Below are positions 7,233-16,899 of a stretch of 34,730 nucleotides of DNA, piece after piece. The stretch lies in assembly GCA_050288625.1 (NCBI GenBank), contig JBNKEE010000028.1:1-34730 (forward strand), written 5' to 3'. The position numbers were made by a program, and so were the translations under genes. Positions within the stretch are counted from its first letter, which is position 1; each line of letters starts with the position of its first letter. The DNA is from JAAGZL01 sp050288625 (lineage in GTDB: Bacteria; Pseudomonadota; Gammaproteobacteria; Chromatiales; Chromatiaceae). Below the pieces are notes generated by a model, which ran no database searches, had not been told where the DNA came from, and saw only the letters and a program-made list of their open reading frames with translations.

Positions 7233-7286
7233 AGTTTTATGCTCGTTGTGTATTATTGCTAAAAATGTGCATTATAACACCACGTG

Positions 7287-7898
7287 TCACTCTGTAGCCT
7301 TGTTGTATAGCTCTTTTGACTTCTCTTTGGCCCCTTCGTATACCTCTTTTGATTTATCCACAGCCTTACCGCCGTACTCTTTGGCTGTGTCTACAGCTTC
7401 GTTGGTTACTTCTTTGGTTTTATCCGCTACGTCACCGGCCACCTCTTTGGTTTTATCCCATGCTTGTGCGGATTTTTCAGCAATGGCAGATCCTGTCTCA
7501 GCCCCTTTTTCTTTCACGTTTTCATAGACTTCCTTGCTCTTTTCCACGGCAGCGGCACCAATCTCCTTACTTTTTTCCATCGCATTGGTTGTTACTTCTT
7601 TAGCCTTGTTCAATGCACTGGATTCTGCAGATGTATCTTGCTGTGGGACATTTTCTGGTGTAGCGGTAGATTGTTCAACTATCTCGGGTGAGGCAGGAGA
7701 TTGTTCGGGTTGAGTTGTAGCCTGTATCGTTGTGGGTGTGCTTGGCTCCTCTATCACTGGTGCTGGCTCGGCTTCCTGCTCAGAGTTAAGTGCAGGAAGC
7801 GGCTTAAAAACTTTTGGTTTAGCTTGATCTTGTCCGGATTCTGAACATGCCGCAGCTATAAACAGTAGTGATAATAAAAAGGTAGGCAGAATTTTCAT
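7287..7898 (-). CDS. Lipoprotein with LEA-like / amphipathic 11-residue repeats
   Basis: A 203-residue protein that I cannot name. Residues 1-18 form a lipoprotein signal ending in a lipobox-like FIAAAC, so the mature protein should begin at Cys18 and be membrane-anchored. Residues about 25-95 are Pro/Gln/Thr/Glu-rich and look like a disordered linker. The C-terminal 105 residues are imperfect 11-residue repeats of the type KSKEVYENVKE and KTKEVTNEAVD. This is the pattern of group 3 LEA and apolipoprotein-like amphipathic helices, often linked to desiccation, cold or envelope stress. Start at ATG 7898 with GGAG nine bases upstream; the longer open frame to 8036 overlaps hflD and is rejected. 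It sits 41 bases after hflD and 54 before purB, so is probably cotranscribed with both. Confidence 0.85.
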   Translation of the reverse strand: MKILPTFLLSLLFIAAACSESGQDQAKPKVFKPLPALNSEQEAEPAPVIEEPSTPTTIQATTQPEQSPASPEIVEQSTATPENVPQQDTSAESSALNKAKEVTTNAMEKSKEIGAAAVEKSKEVYENVKEKGAETGSAIAEKSAQAWDKTKEVAGDVADKTKEVTNEAVDTAKEYGGKAVDKSKEVYEGAKEKSKELYNKATE

Positions 7899-7939
7899 GA
7901 TTTTCTCCGTCAATAGCTTGTTGTAATCAAATAATCTGT

Positions 7940-8572
7940 TCAATTCCTGGATCTCTGTATTTCGTCCATTATCCCATTGGCATGAGAGATGATTTTTTTT
8001 CGTTGCATGATTATCTGGATGCGGGCACCTCCGCATTGATGCCAGAGTGTAGCTGATCTGATTCCTGCCAATAACAGGGAACGTATGTAATTTACATTGT
8101 CTCTGTTCTGTAGGTGCATAGGGTCTCCCTGCACCATTATTCTGGGGAGCATTGTGCTTATGGTTTCTGAATATATGTCTGCAAGTTGGCTTAGTATGTT
8201 TTGGTGTAGCATATGGAAATGCGCCAATCTAGAGTCCGCAAGATGGATACCATTGGATATGAGTGTAAGCATATCTGGATTTTTGGCCAGTTTTCTTTCC
8301 AGATGCATCATGCTGATTACATATCCAGTGGTTTCAGTGTTGCGTTCATCTTTGCCAGTTAACTGCCCTATGAGATGTTTCAGACCAGCAGTTACGCCCT
8401 CAAGTCCACCAAAGATAGCTGGGACCGAGTCCGCATCTACTTGGAATATGCTGTAGATGCTGGCAGTAATGCCATCTTCGTCATGTTTGCCGTCATGGGC
8501 GATATCATGAACCAGATTCGCGGCCTGGAATATTCCTGCCAACGCAATGCAACGGTCTCTTGATGTTTTCAT
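7940..8572 (-). CDS. hflD: High frequency lysogenization protein HflD homologue
   Basis: A 210-residue, mostly helical protein of the HflD family. It is a peripheral inner-membrane protein that in E. coli binds lambda CII and affects lysogeny; its own housekeeping role is unclear. Family features visible are the opening DRCIALAGIFQAANLVHDIAHDG, the middle segment GLKHLIGQLTG, and the RSLLLAGIRSATLWHQCGGARIQIIMQRKKI tail. Its place right after mnmA and before purB is the conserved gammaproteobacterial order and supports the call. No phage gene is nearby, so no link to lysogeny is implied. Confidence 0.93.
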   Translation of the reverse strand: MKTSRDRCIALAGIFQAANLVHDIAHDGKHDEDGITASIYSIFQVDADSVPAIFGGLEGVTAGLKHLIGQLTGKDERNTETTGYVISMMHLERKLAKNPDMLTLISNGIHLADSRLAHFHMLHQNILSQLADIYSETISTMLPRIMVQGDPMHLQNRDNVNYIRSLLLAGIRSATLWHQCGGARIQIIMQRKKIISHANGIMDEIQRSRN

Positions 8573-8610
8573 TCGGTACCTGAAAGACGTGAATACATTA
8601 AATCATATGT

Positions 8611-9705
8611 CTAGTATGCCTGATCTATAACCCCTCCACCCAGACATATATCATTGTTATAGAATACGATTGACTGTCCAGGGGTTATCGCCCTTTGTGG
8701 TGTTCCAAAACGTACTTGGCAAGTGTCTTCCTGCAAAGAGATGATTTCACACTGCTGTAACTGTTGTCGATGTCTGATTCTGGCATGGCAGGCCATGGGT
8801 ATATCAATGGGCGGTTTGCCGGAAATCCAATGAAGTTGATTTGCATACAACCCCTGTTTCATTAGCATGGGGTGGTCATGGCCTTGCGCAACCAGCAGGG
8901 TATTGGTTTCTATATCCTTTTCTACCACAAACCAGGGTATTTCCTCTGTGTCTGCACGTCCACCTATACCAAGACCCTTGCGTTGTCCCAGGGTGTAATA
9001 CATCAGTCCCTGGTGTTCGCCTATATATTCGCCATCTGGTGTTTGCATGGGCCCTGGGGTGGAAGGCAGGAATTTACTGAGAAAGTCACTGAATTTACGT
9101 TCACCTATAAAACAGACCCCGGTACTGTCCTTTTTTGCGTGGTTGGGGAACCCAGCATTCTGAGCAATGGATCTTACTTCTTCTTTAGGGATATCAGAAA
9201 GGGGGAATAGGGCATGAGAGAGCTGGTGCTGGTTAAGCATGTACAGGAAGTAGGTCTGATCTTTCGAGTCGTCTTGAGAGAGGCAGAGTTTAACTGATCC
9301 ATCTGCGGCTACCTGTTTGCGGGCATAGTGTCCAGTGGCTATGTAGTCTGCGCCCAGACCCATGGCATAGTCCAGAAACGCCTTGAACTTGATTTCTCGA
9401 TTGCAGAGCACATCAGGATTAGGGGTGCGTCCGGACCTATATTCGGCCAGAAAGTATTCAAAGACACGGTCCCAATATTCGGCGGAAAAATTGACCTTAT
9501 GCAACCTGATATTAAGCATATCAGCCACGGCCTGGGCATCTTTAAGGTCATCTGCCGCAGAGCAGTACTCATCTGAATCATCTTCTTCCCAGTTCTTCAT
9601 GAACAGGGCCTCTACCTGCCAGCCCTGATCCAGAAGGATCTTGGCTGCTACAGCAGAATCAACACCTCCGGAGAGACCGATGATTACCTTCTGCTTCTTA
9701 TGCAT
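8611..9705 (-). CDS. mnmA: tRNA-specific 2-thiouridylase
   Basis: It thiolates U34 of tRNAs for Lys, Glu and Gln, using ATP and sulfur relayed through Tus-type carriers from IscS. The 364-residue protein has the PP-loop SGGVDS at residues 11-16 for adenylation. The two catalytic cysteines are Cys101 (NPDVLCNREIKF) and Cys198 (DSTGVCFIGERKF). The frame opens with a TTG at 9723, but ATG 9705 is preferred because it places the PP-loop at the usual distance from the N-terminus. The hypothetical secreted-protein gene ends 23 bases upstream, so the two may share a transcript; hflD begins 38 bases after its stop. Confidence 0.97.
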   Translation of the reverse strand: MHKKQKVIIGLSGGVDSAVAAKILLDQGWQVEALFMKNWEEDDSDEYCSAADDLKDAQAVADMLNIRLHKVNFSAEYWDRVFEYFLAEYRSGRTPNPDVLCNREIKFKAFLDYAMGLGADYIATGHYARKQVAADGSVKLCLSQDDSKDQTYFLYMLNQHQLSHALFPLSDIPKEEVRSIAQNAGFPNHAKKDSTGVCFIGERKFSDFLSKFLPSTPGPMQTPDGEYIGEHQGLMYYTLGQRKGLGIGGRADTEEIPWFVVEKDIETNTLLVAQGHDHPMLMKQGLYANQLHWISGKPPIDIPMACHARIRHRQQLQQCEIISLQEDTCQVRFGTPQRAITPGQSIVFYNNDICLGGGVIDQAY

Positions 9706-9728
9706 GGGGTTATCCGAATTCAATAAGA

Positions 9729-10358
9729 TCAGTTTTTCTTCGGGCTCCAGCCATCACTCCATTGGGAGATCGGCATAATAACAGGTTCAACACCGTTGTC
9801 GAAAAACCACGAGTCTACTGCCCATACCTTGCCTGATTGGTTCTCTTTGATAACGGCAGTAGTGTGGGGCATGCCGAAGATGAAAAAACCCCTGGTTTTG
9901 GTAGGCTGGACCTGATGCCATTTCAGCATATTATCCTTCTGCATTAGGGCCAGATAGGTAGTGGTATTGGACGATTCATCAATACAATCCATCTGGTATC
10001 CATCATGTACGAACATGCCGTCGAGATTCCCTCCTTTGTCATTAGAGGTGTTTGCCTTTTTACCAATCATTATCTCTAAACGGGCTACGGCCTTTTTGAT
10101 CTGTTGCCGTTCCTTTTCTGGGCTTTTTGCCGCAGGTTGGAATATCTTTTTTATTTCACTCCATTCAGTAGCAGTAAGTGAAAGTGTGACCACAGCTGCA
10201 CAGGTATGTTTGTAGCAAACAGGAAACGCATCCAGAGAAGGATCTCCTGGTAAATCCGGTATGCCTGAAGTTCCATAATCTCTTGCAGCCAGAGGAACAG
10301 AAATAGAGTACAGAGGTATAGCAAGCAGCAGTAGTTTTAAATATTTGGACGATTGCAT
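9729..10358 (-). CDS. Secreted conserved protein of unknown function with a possible Cys-His-Asp triad
   Basis: A 209-residue protein with a signal peptide (MQSSKYLKLLLLAIPLYSIS, cleaved near PLAAR). The mature part has a Cys pair near the N-terminus (VCYKHTCAAVV). It then has three segments: GYQMDCIDESSNTTTYL, FGMPHTTAVI and KVWAVDSWFFDNG. The order Cys, His, then Asp about 15 residues later, next to hydrophobic strands, is that of papain-like and transglutaminase-like folds. This is inference from pattern only. I recall similar unnamed proteins in other gammaproteobacteria. Start at ATG 10358 with TAGGAA eight bases upstream; the longer frame to 10397 has no signal at its start. It occupies the place of nudJ in the E. 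coli rluE-nudJ-mnmA order but is unrelated to NUDIX proteins. Confidence 0.8.
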   Translation of the reverse strand: MQSSKYLKLLLLAIPLYSISVPLAARDYGTSGIPDLPGDPSLDAFPVCYKHTCAAVVTLSLTATEWSEIKKIFQPAAKSPEKERQQIKKAVARLEIMIGKKANTSNDKGGNLDGMFVHDGYQMDCIDESSNTTTYLALMQKDNMLKWHQVQPTKTRGFFIFGMPHTTAVIKENQSGKVWAVDSWFFDNGVEPVIMPISQWSDGWSPKKN

Positions 10359-10429
10359 GGAACAGTTCCTACGATAATTTGCTCCATTGTATAACAAATT
10401 CAGATGTCAGTGACCCGGGAGGTACAGAC

Positions 10430-10972
10430 TTAAATATCATCCAGTTGCAACCATTCTCCTGGCAGAAGTTTACCCAATCTCCATTTACCAATTTTGGTCC
10501 GAACCAAGCGTAGAGTGGGGTGTCCGATGGCTGCGGTCATACGTCTGACCTGGCGATTGCGGCCTTCGCTAATCTTTATCTCCATCCATTGAGTAGGGAT
10601 ATTTTTCCTATAACGCACCGGTGGTTCTCTGGGCCAAAGGTCTGGTGGGGGGATAAGTGTGGCCTGAGCTTGTCTGGTCGGTCCATCCTTGAGCACAAGT
10701 CCGTCTTGAAGTTTCTTGATGCTCTCTAGACTTGGGATGTTTTCAACCTGTACCAGATAGGTCTTCCAGGTCTTGAATTTTGGGTTGGTCAGACGGTGCT
10801 GCAATTTGCCGTCGTCTGTCAGCAGTAGCAGCCCTTCACTATCCCGGTCTAAACGTCCTGCTGTATATATCCCTTTAATCTGGATGTAGTCCGCAAGCGT
10901 AGGACGGTTTTCGTTGTCGGTGAATTGAGTAAGGACACCGTATGGTTTGTTGAATATGATCAAGCGCGACAT
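10430..10972 (-). CDS. rluE: 23S rRNA pseudouridine synthase, RluE type
   Basis: It makes pseudouridine at position 2457 of 23S rRNA. The 180-residue protein lacks an S4 domain and starts directly with the catalytic fold (SRLIIFNKPYGVLTQF). The catalytic aspartate is in GRLDRDSEGLLLLTDDG, and the C-terminal RNA-binding motif ISEGRNRQVRRMTAAIGHPTLRL is complete. The GRLDxDSEGLLLLT and NRQVRRM motifs are those of the RsuA/RluE branch. The neighbourhood (rluE upstream of mnmA-hflD-purB) matches E. coli and favours RluE over RluB or RsuA. Its stop is 71 bases before the next gene. Confidence 0.92.
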   Translation of the reverse strand: MSRLIIFNKPYGVLTQFTDNENRPTLADYIQIKGIYTAGRLDRDSEGLLLLTDDGKLQHRLTNPKFKTWKTYLVQVENIPSLESIKKLQDGLVLKDGPTRQAQATLIPPPDLWPREPPVRYRKNIPTQWMEIKISEGRNRQVRRMTAAIGHPTLRLVRTKIGKWRLGKLLPGEWLQLDDI

Positions 10973-10991
10973 GCGCCTATAGATAGCCTAT

Positions 10992-11918
10992 TTAGTTACT
11001 TTCGTCGACTACTACTCGATTACGACCATTGTTTTTTGCCCGGTACATGGCGTTATCTACTCGCATAAAGATGGTTTCAGCAGATTCATCTTCGGCCAAG
11101 GATACAACCCCCATACTGGCTGTAACACGCATGTCAAGATCAGGGAATATCACTAATTTCTCTATGTTTCTTCTCATTCTCTCAGCCAAAAGAGCTGCCC
11201 CTGATAGCTTAGTCCCATGGAGCAGGACCATGAATTCCTCACCACCGAAACGAAATATTATGTCGGAATCTCGAATAGTATCTTCAGCGACGTTTGCCAC
11301 CGCACGTAGGACGTGATCACCTATCAGGTGACCGTATTCATCGTTTATTGATTTAAAGTGATCAAGATCAAGCAGGATCAGTGACAGTGGATGCCCATGA
11401 CGATTCGCTAGACCGATCTCACGTCTCATTGAGCTTTCCATGGCAGCGCGATTTTTTACGCCGGTTAGAGGGTCAGTAGTGGCAGATTGCAAAGCCTGTT
11501 GATAAAGCAGTGTATTACGCAGGGGGTAGAGTAGACCTGCTATCATATTTTCTGTTACAGCAAGTTCACGTTCTTTGAATGCGGCTTCTCTATATAGGCA
11601 AATATCGCCTAGTGGACTGTCAGTTATCTTCAGATCATATGAGCATTTATGCTTAGCAATCTCTCCGAGCCTTATGCCTATACCCAGGGTGGGGAAATCA
11701 TAGGAGATCCCGTCAAAAGGGGTATGTTTACCAAGCTCACGTGCAAACAGTGCGATAAGTTCTCTAGGTTCCAGAGTTTTCTGAAGGATGCTAGCAAGCT
11801 CCAGCCTTTTCGGATCAAGATCATCAACCATCGTTGAGTCATCTTTAATATCAGGCATCTGAGGCATCTGTTTGCTGCTCCGATCGGCTGTGTTGGTTTG
11901 AATCTGTGCTTCCATCAT
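10992..11918 (-). CDS. Diguanylate cyclase with N-terminal GAF-like region
   Basis: It should make cyclic di-GMP from two GTP. The 308-residue protein has an N-terminal region (about residues 35-140) with a helical lead and a compact alpha/beta pattern resembling a GAF sensor domain, then a full GGDEF domain starting at ATTDPLTGVKNR. The active-site motif is GGEEF (residues 225-229). The product-inhibition I-site RDSD lies exactly five residues before it (216-219), so feedback control by c-di-GMP is expected. The open frame begins at a TTG (11930), but ATG 11918 is closer to a GCGGA ribosome binding site. Ligand of the sensor part is unknown. It ends 20 bases before rluE and may be cotranscribed. 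The 11919-12074 gap holds nothing I can identify. Confidence 0.92.
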   Translation of the reverse strand: MMEAQIQTNTADRSSKQMPQMPDIKDDSTMVDDLDPKRLELASILQKTLEPRELIALFARELGKHTPFDGISYDFPTLGIGIRLGEIAKHKCSYDLKITDSPLGDICLYREAAFKERELAVTENMIAGLLYPLRNTLLYQQALQSATTDPLTGVKNRAAMESSMRREIGLANRHGHPLSLILLDLDHFKSINDEYGHLIGDHVLRAVANVAEDTIRDSDIIFRFGGEEFMVLLHGTKLSGAALLAERMRRNIEKLVIFPDLDMRVTASMGVVSLAEDESAETIFMRVDNAMYRAKNNGRNRVVVDESN

Positions 11919-12074
11919 ATCTGTCCGCAATAGCTAAATACTCGTGTTGAGATAAGCTAAAACTGTGCCAGAATAGGAAATATCTCAATTATTCAATATG
12001 TTATCATCTATTATATGGTGCGATATGGTAGAAATGACGATAAATTGACGAATATGCCTGCTAACTTTGCATAA

Positions 12075-12845
12075 TCAAACAACAAAAGGGAAAGGTTCTG
12101 CCGCTTCTGCGTCGGCTGCAATGCCGGTTTTACCTACACTATCCGGGCCCATTAGCCAAAGATAGAGAGGCATGAGTGATTCTGCAGGTTTTATGGTATT
12201 TGGGTCCTCACCGGGGAAGGTATGGGCTCTGAGTCGAGTGCGGGTTGGTCCTGGGGCAATGCTGTTTACCCGGATTGCACTGCTGTTTCTAGTCTCTTCC
12301 GCGAGTATCTGCATAAGACCCTCGATACCAAATTTAGATACGCCGTAGGCTCCCCAGTAGGCTTTACCGGCCCGTCCTACGTGGTCAGAGGTAAACAGAA
12401 CAGACGCATCATCTGCTCTACGTAAGAGTGGCATCAAGTTTTGCGTAAGGAGAAATGGGGCGTTCAGATTGGTTTGCATTACACTAAGCCAGGTTTGTGG
12501 ATCGTAGTCGTCAATCCGGCTTAACACACTTACGATTGAGGCGTTGTGGAGCAGACCCTCCAAAGATCCAAACTCCTGATCCAGTTTTTCTGCCAGCTCA
12601 AGAAAATCATGAGGGGTTGCCCCCTCCAGATTCATGGGGTAGATAGCAGGTTGGGAGCAACCCATCTCTTCAATTTCATCGTATACTGCCTCCAGCTTGG
12701 GAATGGTTCTCCCTAGTAAGATTACCGTAGCTCCATGGGCGGCGAACGCTTTGGCAGCTGTACGGCCTATTCCATCGCCGGCGCCGGTTATCAGTATGGT
12801 TCTTCCCTGTAACAGATCATTAGGCGGATTGTATTCAAACGTCAT
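12075..12845 (-). CDS. yciK: Short-chain dehydrogenase/reductase, YciK family
   Basis: A 256-residue NAD(P)-dependent oxidoreductase of the classical SDR fold. The nucleotide-binding motif TGAGDGIG is near residue 20, LLHNAS near residue 100, and the catalytic YGVSK near residue 166, with SNSIAPGP-like VNSIAPGPTRTR after it. The substrate of YciK is not known. The gene order ubiG-mupP-yciK is the same as in Pseudomonas, where yciK also follows mupP. Start ATG 12845 with GAGAAG upstream. The 57-base gap after mupP is compatible with one operon. Confidence 0.92.
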   Translation of the reverse strand: MTFEYNPPNDLLQGRTILITGAGDGIGRTAAKAFAAHGATVILLGRTIPKLEAVYDEIEEMGCSQPAIYPMNLEGATPHDFLELAEKLDQEFGSLEGLLHNASIVSVLSRIDDYDPQTWLSVMQTNLNAPFLLTQNLMPLLRRADDASVLFTSDHVGRAGKAYWGAYGVSKFGIEGLMQILAEETRNSSAIRVNSIAPGPTRTRLRAHTFPGEDPNTIKPAESLMPLYLWLMGPDSVGKTGIAADAEAAEPFPFVV

Positions 12846-12902
12846 TAGTTGCTTCTCAATAATTGTCTATCTAGTTGGGTGCTGATTATATCAGCAAAGG
12901 CT

Positions 12903-13571
12903 TTAGTTTTTTGCCGGGAGATTCAGCCAATCGAGAATCTGGGATGGGTGATCAACATATCCATCCGCCTCCCACTCTTCTGGACAGTCATGTTGGTCTA
13001 GGTAGCCAAACATGGCTACCAAGGTGGTGGCGCCAGCACTATTGCCGGCTTCGATGTCTCTCTTTGCATCTCCCACAAAGATACAGTTGGCTGGGTCATG
13101 GTCTCCCGCAAGTTTACATGCGTGCAGAATAGGTTCTGGGTGAGGCTTGGAGTTTGCAGTGGTATCGCCGCTTACAATACATGTTGCCCGCTCCGTCATG
13201 CCCAACAGTTCCATGAGGGGATTGGTCAGCCATTCCGGCTTGTTGGTTACTATGCCCCATGGGGTGTGATTCTCATCCAGTCGGTTGATCAGATCCTCCA
13301 TACCGGGAAACAGTTTGGTGTGGAGACAGATATCTTTTGTATAGTATCCCAGAAGTTCCTGACGTAGTGGTTCGAATCTGCTGTCTTCAGGTTCGATTCC
13401 AAAGCCAATCCTTATAAGGGCAAAACTGCCGTGAGATACGCCCGGTCTGATCTGGTTCAGGGTCATGGCTGGTCTGCCATGCTTTTCCAGGGTCTGGTTT
13501 AGGGCATGGGCCAGATCGGGGGCGGTATCGGCAAAGGTACCGTCCAGGTCGAACAGTACCAGCTTAGCCAT
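12903..13571 (-). CDS. mupP: N-acetylmuramic acid 6-phosphate phosphatase (HAD family)
   Basis: A 222-residue HAD phosphatase with the nucleophile motif FDLDGTFADTAPDL at residues 7-20, a threonine motif (VTNKP, about 111-115), a lysine motif (SKPHPEP) and the acidic FVGDAKRDIEAG. MupP removes phosphate from MurNAc-6-P in the cell-wall recycling route that bypasses MurQ in Pseudomonas. The choice over phosphoglycolate phosphatase (Gph) rests on two points. The cap segment reads RPGVSHG, whereas Gph usually has a WVGNG-like sequence, and the gene sits between ubiG and yciK exactly as mupP does. It overlaps the end of ubiG by 8 bases, so the two are translationally coupled. Many annotation pipelines would call it gph. 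Confidence 0.85.
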   Translation of the reverse strand: MAKLVLFDLDGTFADTAPDLAHALNQTLEKHGRPAMTLNQIRPGVSHGSFALIRIGFGIEPEDSRFEPLRQELLGYYTKDICLHTKLFPGMEDLINRLDENHTPWGIVTNKPEWLTNPLMELLGMTERATCIVSGDTTANSKPHPEPILHACKLAGDHDPANCIFVGDAKRDIEAGNSAGATTLVAMFGYLDQHDCPEEWEADGYVDHPSQILDWLNLPAKN

Positions 13572-14280
13572 CAGATTCCTTGATGATACTGACCATGTAA
13601 TTCACATTTACATCAGATGATAATTTGTAGGTCTGTGTAAGTGGGTTGTAGTTAAGACCGGTGATCTCAATAGTCTGCATTCCTGCTGCCCTTATCCATC
13701 TGTCCAGCTCTGAAGGGCGGATGAACTTGTTGTAGTCATGTGTGCCCTTTGGTAATAGACGCAGGATATATTCCGCTCCGACGATGGCAAACATATATGA
13801 CTTGGGATTACGATTCAGGGTGGAGAAGAACAGTCTTCCACCTGGCTTGGCCAGTCGGGCGCAGGAGCGGATTATAGATGCTGGATCCGGAACGTGCTCA
13901 AGCATCTCCATACAGGTGACCACGTCGTAGGTCTCAGGCTGCTCACCAGCCAGTTGTTCCACTGGGATACGCCGGTAATCCACAGTTTGACCAGACTCCA
14001 GAAGGTGAAGTTTTGCCACAGAGAGGGGTGCTTCACCCATATCGATGCCGGTTACGGTGGCACCGCGCTCCGCCATGCTCTCAGACAGGATGCCGCCTCC
14101 GCAGCCAACGTCCAGCACCTGTTTTCCATTCAGCTCGACACGCTCATCAATGAAGTCAAGGCGAAGTGGGTTGATTTCGTGCAGGGGTTTGAACTCACTA
14201 TTCGGGTCCCACCAGCGGGATGCCAGCTGTTCAAACTTGCTGATCTCGTCTTGATCAACGTTTTCAAGTTTGTTTGTCAT
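13564..14280 (-). CDS. ubiG: Ubiquinone biosynthesis O-methyltransferase
   Basis: It performs both SAM-dependent O-methylations in ubiquinone synthesis. The 238-residue protein shows the FEQLASRWWDPNSEFKPLHEINPLRL opening, the SAM-binding motif VLDVGCGGGILSE, the acidic GIDMGE, and MEMLEHVPDP. All are characteristic of UbiG, including the membrane-associating loop after NRNPKSYMFAIVGAEYILRLLPKGTHDY. The frame extends to 14316 into the end of mtaD, but ATG 14280 leaves a 5-base gap after the mtaD stop and fits the family N-terminus. It likely depends on mtaD translation, since its own ribosome binding site is weak. Confidence 0.97.
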   Translation of the reverse strand: MTNKLENVDQDEISKFEQLASRWWDPNSEFKPLHEINPLRLDFIDERVELNGKQVLDVGCGGGILSESMAERGATVTGIDMGEAPLSVAKLHLLESGQTVDYRRIPVEQLAGEQPETYDVVTCMEMLEHVPDPASIIRSCARLAKPGGRLFFSTLNRNPKSYMFAIVGAEYILRLLPKGTHDYNKFIRPSELDRWIRAAGMQTIEITGLNYNPLTQTYKLSSDVNVNYMVSIIKESDG

Positions 14281-14285
14281 GCTGT

Positions 14286-15599
14286 CTACGCCTGTTCTCG
14301 AACATTCATTTGCCAACGGGCAGAATCCGCCAATATTTGGTCGTGGTCAAGTGTGGTCAGCTCACCGTCCTTTACTACCTGTCTCCCTGCAATCCATACG
14401 TCAGTCACCATGCTTCTACTGCTGGCGTAGACCAGTTGGGAGATGGGGTGGTAAATAGGTTGAGATTCTATACTGTCCAGATTCACTGCTGTGATATCAG
14501 CATATTTACCGATCTCTAGAGAACCGGTATCTTCAGAGATACCCAGTGCCACTGCGCCATTGTGCGTAGCCATGCGCAGAGCAGTAGCAGCTGGCAGTGC
14601 GCTGGCGTCGCCTGCAACGCCTTTGGCCAGGAGGGCCGCAGTACGCATCTCGCTGAACATATCCAGATCGTTATTACTGGCAGCGCTATCTGTACCGAGA
14701 GCGACATTTATGCCGGCTTTCAGCATCCTTGCGCTGGGGCAGAAGCCGCTGGCCAGTTTCAGGTTAGATTCTGGACAGTGTACTGCATGGGCGCCCGATT
14801 GGGCGAAAAGCTCTATTTCGTCGTCCAGGAGTTGTGTCATGTGTACCGCGACTAGAGAAGGGGATAGGAGTCCCAGCTTATCTAGACGTTGCATGGGTCG
14901 CGTACCATATTTTTCCAGACCATGGTTGATCTCATCCTTGGTTTCATGCAAGTGAATGTGGATTTGCATCCCCAACTCATCGGCCAGTGTGCGTATGCTC
15001 TCCATAGGGCCATCTGAGACAGAATAGGGTGCATGAGGGGCAAAGGCTGTTGTGATCAGAGGGTGCTTGCGATAATGATCGTGTACCTCAATACCTTTAT
15101 GCAAGTATTCATCGGTGCTGCTGGCCCACGCTGAGGGGAAGTCGATCATAATCAGCCCCACCACAGTACGCATGCCAGCATCGGCGCATACTCGAGCGGT
15201 GACATCCGGGTAGAAGTACATGTCGTTAAAACAGGTAATACCCCCGCGCATCATCTCCGCAATTGCATGCCTGGTTCCGTCAGCCACAAACTCCTCATTT
15301 ACCCACTTCTGTTCTGCCGGCCAGATGTGGTCATTCAGCCAGGTCATGAGAGGTAGGTCGTCTGCCAGGCCACGCATCAGGTTCATGCTGGCATGAGTAT
15401 GGGTGTTTATAAGGCCAGGGATAATGGCATGGGATGCCATGCTGTGTCTTGTCTCTGGTTGGTATTTATCCGCATCGGCAGTGGGGAGAATGTCGTGGAT
15501 GCGGCCATCATGGATGGCTACAGAGTGGTTCTCCAATACGGTGTCATGCGGGTTTACCGGTATCACCCAACGGGCATCTATCAATGTATCAATGTTCAA
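14286..15599 (-). CDS. mtaD: 5-methylthioadenosine / S-adenosylhomocysteine deaminase
   Basis: An amidohydrolase of the TRZ/ATZ family, 437 residues. It deaminates methylthioadenosine (and possibly S-adenosylhomocysteine), giving methylthioinosine as in Pseudomonas. Metal-ligand motifs are present: GLINTHTHAS (HxH), HIHLHETKDE, AVHMTQL and ALGTDSAASNNDLDM. The only plausible start is TTG 15599 with AAAGGT upstream; no in-frame ATG occurs before the conserved core. It is divergent from mtnA, the next step of methylthioadenosine salvage, with 79 bases between them that must hold both promoters. The operon continues into ubiG, mupP and yciK. Confidence 0.93.
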   Translation of the reverse strand: MNIDTLIDARWVIPVNPHDTVLENHSVAIHDGRIHDILPTADADKYQPETRHSMASHAIIPGLINTHTHASMNLMRGLADDLPLMTWLNDHIWPAEQKWVNEEFVADGTRHAIAEMMRGGITCFNDMYFYPDVTARVCADAGMRTVVGLIMIDFPSAWASSTDEYLHKGIEVHDHYRKHPLITTAFAPHAPYSVSDGPMESIRTLADELGMQIHIHLHETKDEINHGLEKYGTRPMQRLDKLGLLSPSLVAVHMTQLLDDEIELFAQSGAHAVHCPESNLKLASGFCPSARMLKAGINVALGTDSAASNNDLDMFSEMRTAALLAKGVAGDASALPAATALRMATHNGAVALGISEDTGSLEIGKYADITAVNLDSIESQPIYHPISQLVYASSRSMVTDVWIAGRQVVKDGELTTLDHDQILADSARWQMNVREQA

Positions 15600-15678
15600 A
15601 CTATTACCTTTGTTTCTGATTGTTCATTTGATGCTTTAGAATGCGCAGTATAAATAAAAATTTCGGAACCTACTAAAC

Positions 15679-16740
<1,062 letters not shown>

Positions 16741-16744
16741 CTCA

Positions 16745-16765
16745 GAAGCGCTCAAGAGCGTTTTT
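16745..16765 (+). terminator. Intrinsic terminator after mtnA
   Basis: AAGCGCT (16746-16752) and AGCGTTT (16757-16763) form a short stem with one G-T pair around a 4-base loop (CAAG). It runs into five T (16761-16765), five bases after the mtnA stop. Short but well placed. Confidence 0.6.
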
Positions 16766-16804
16766 AGACGTTATTTTTTCAAGCAGCAGTCACCCTAAAT
16801 GTGT

Positions 16805-16899
16805 TATGATTTGCCGCTGTTATTCGTGCTTTATACAGGTCGCCTGCTGTTTCCGGCACAGGGTTAATTAGATTAAGGATCAGGCGGCATTAGCCGCCT
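16805..16899 (+). promoter_or_regulatory. gyrA leader with -10 candidate and GC-rich hairpin
   Basis: TATGAT (16805-16810) is a good -10, but I find no matching -35 at the right distance. The leader ends in a perfect 7-bp hairpin, AGGCGGC (16882-16888) with GCCGCCT (16893-16899) around ATTA, only 15 bases before the gyrA ATG and bordered by TAATTAG-like sequence on both sides. It lies next to or over the region where the ribosome lands. Confidence 0.45.

Noticed and set aside
7899..8036. N-terminal extension of the LEA-like lipoprotein frame
   Set aside because: It overlaps hflD, and ATG 7898 has a ribosome binding site and begins a lipoprotein signal.
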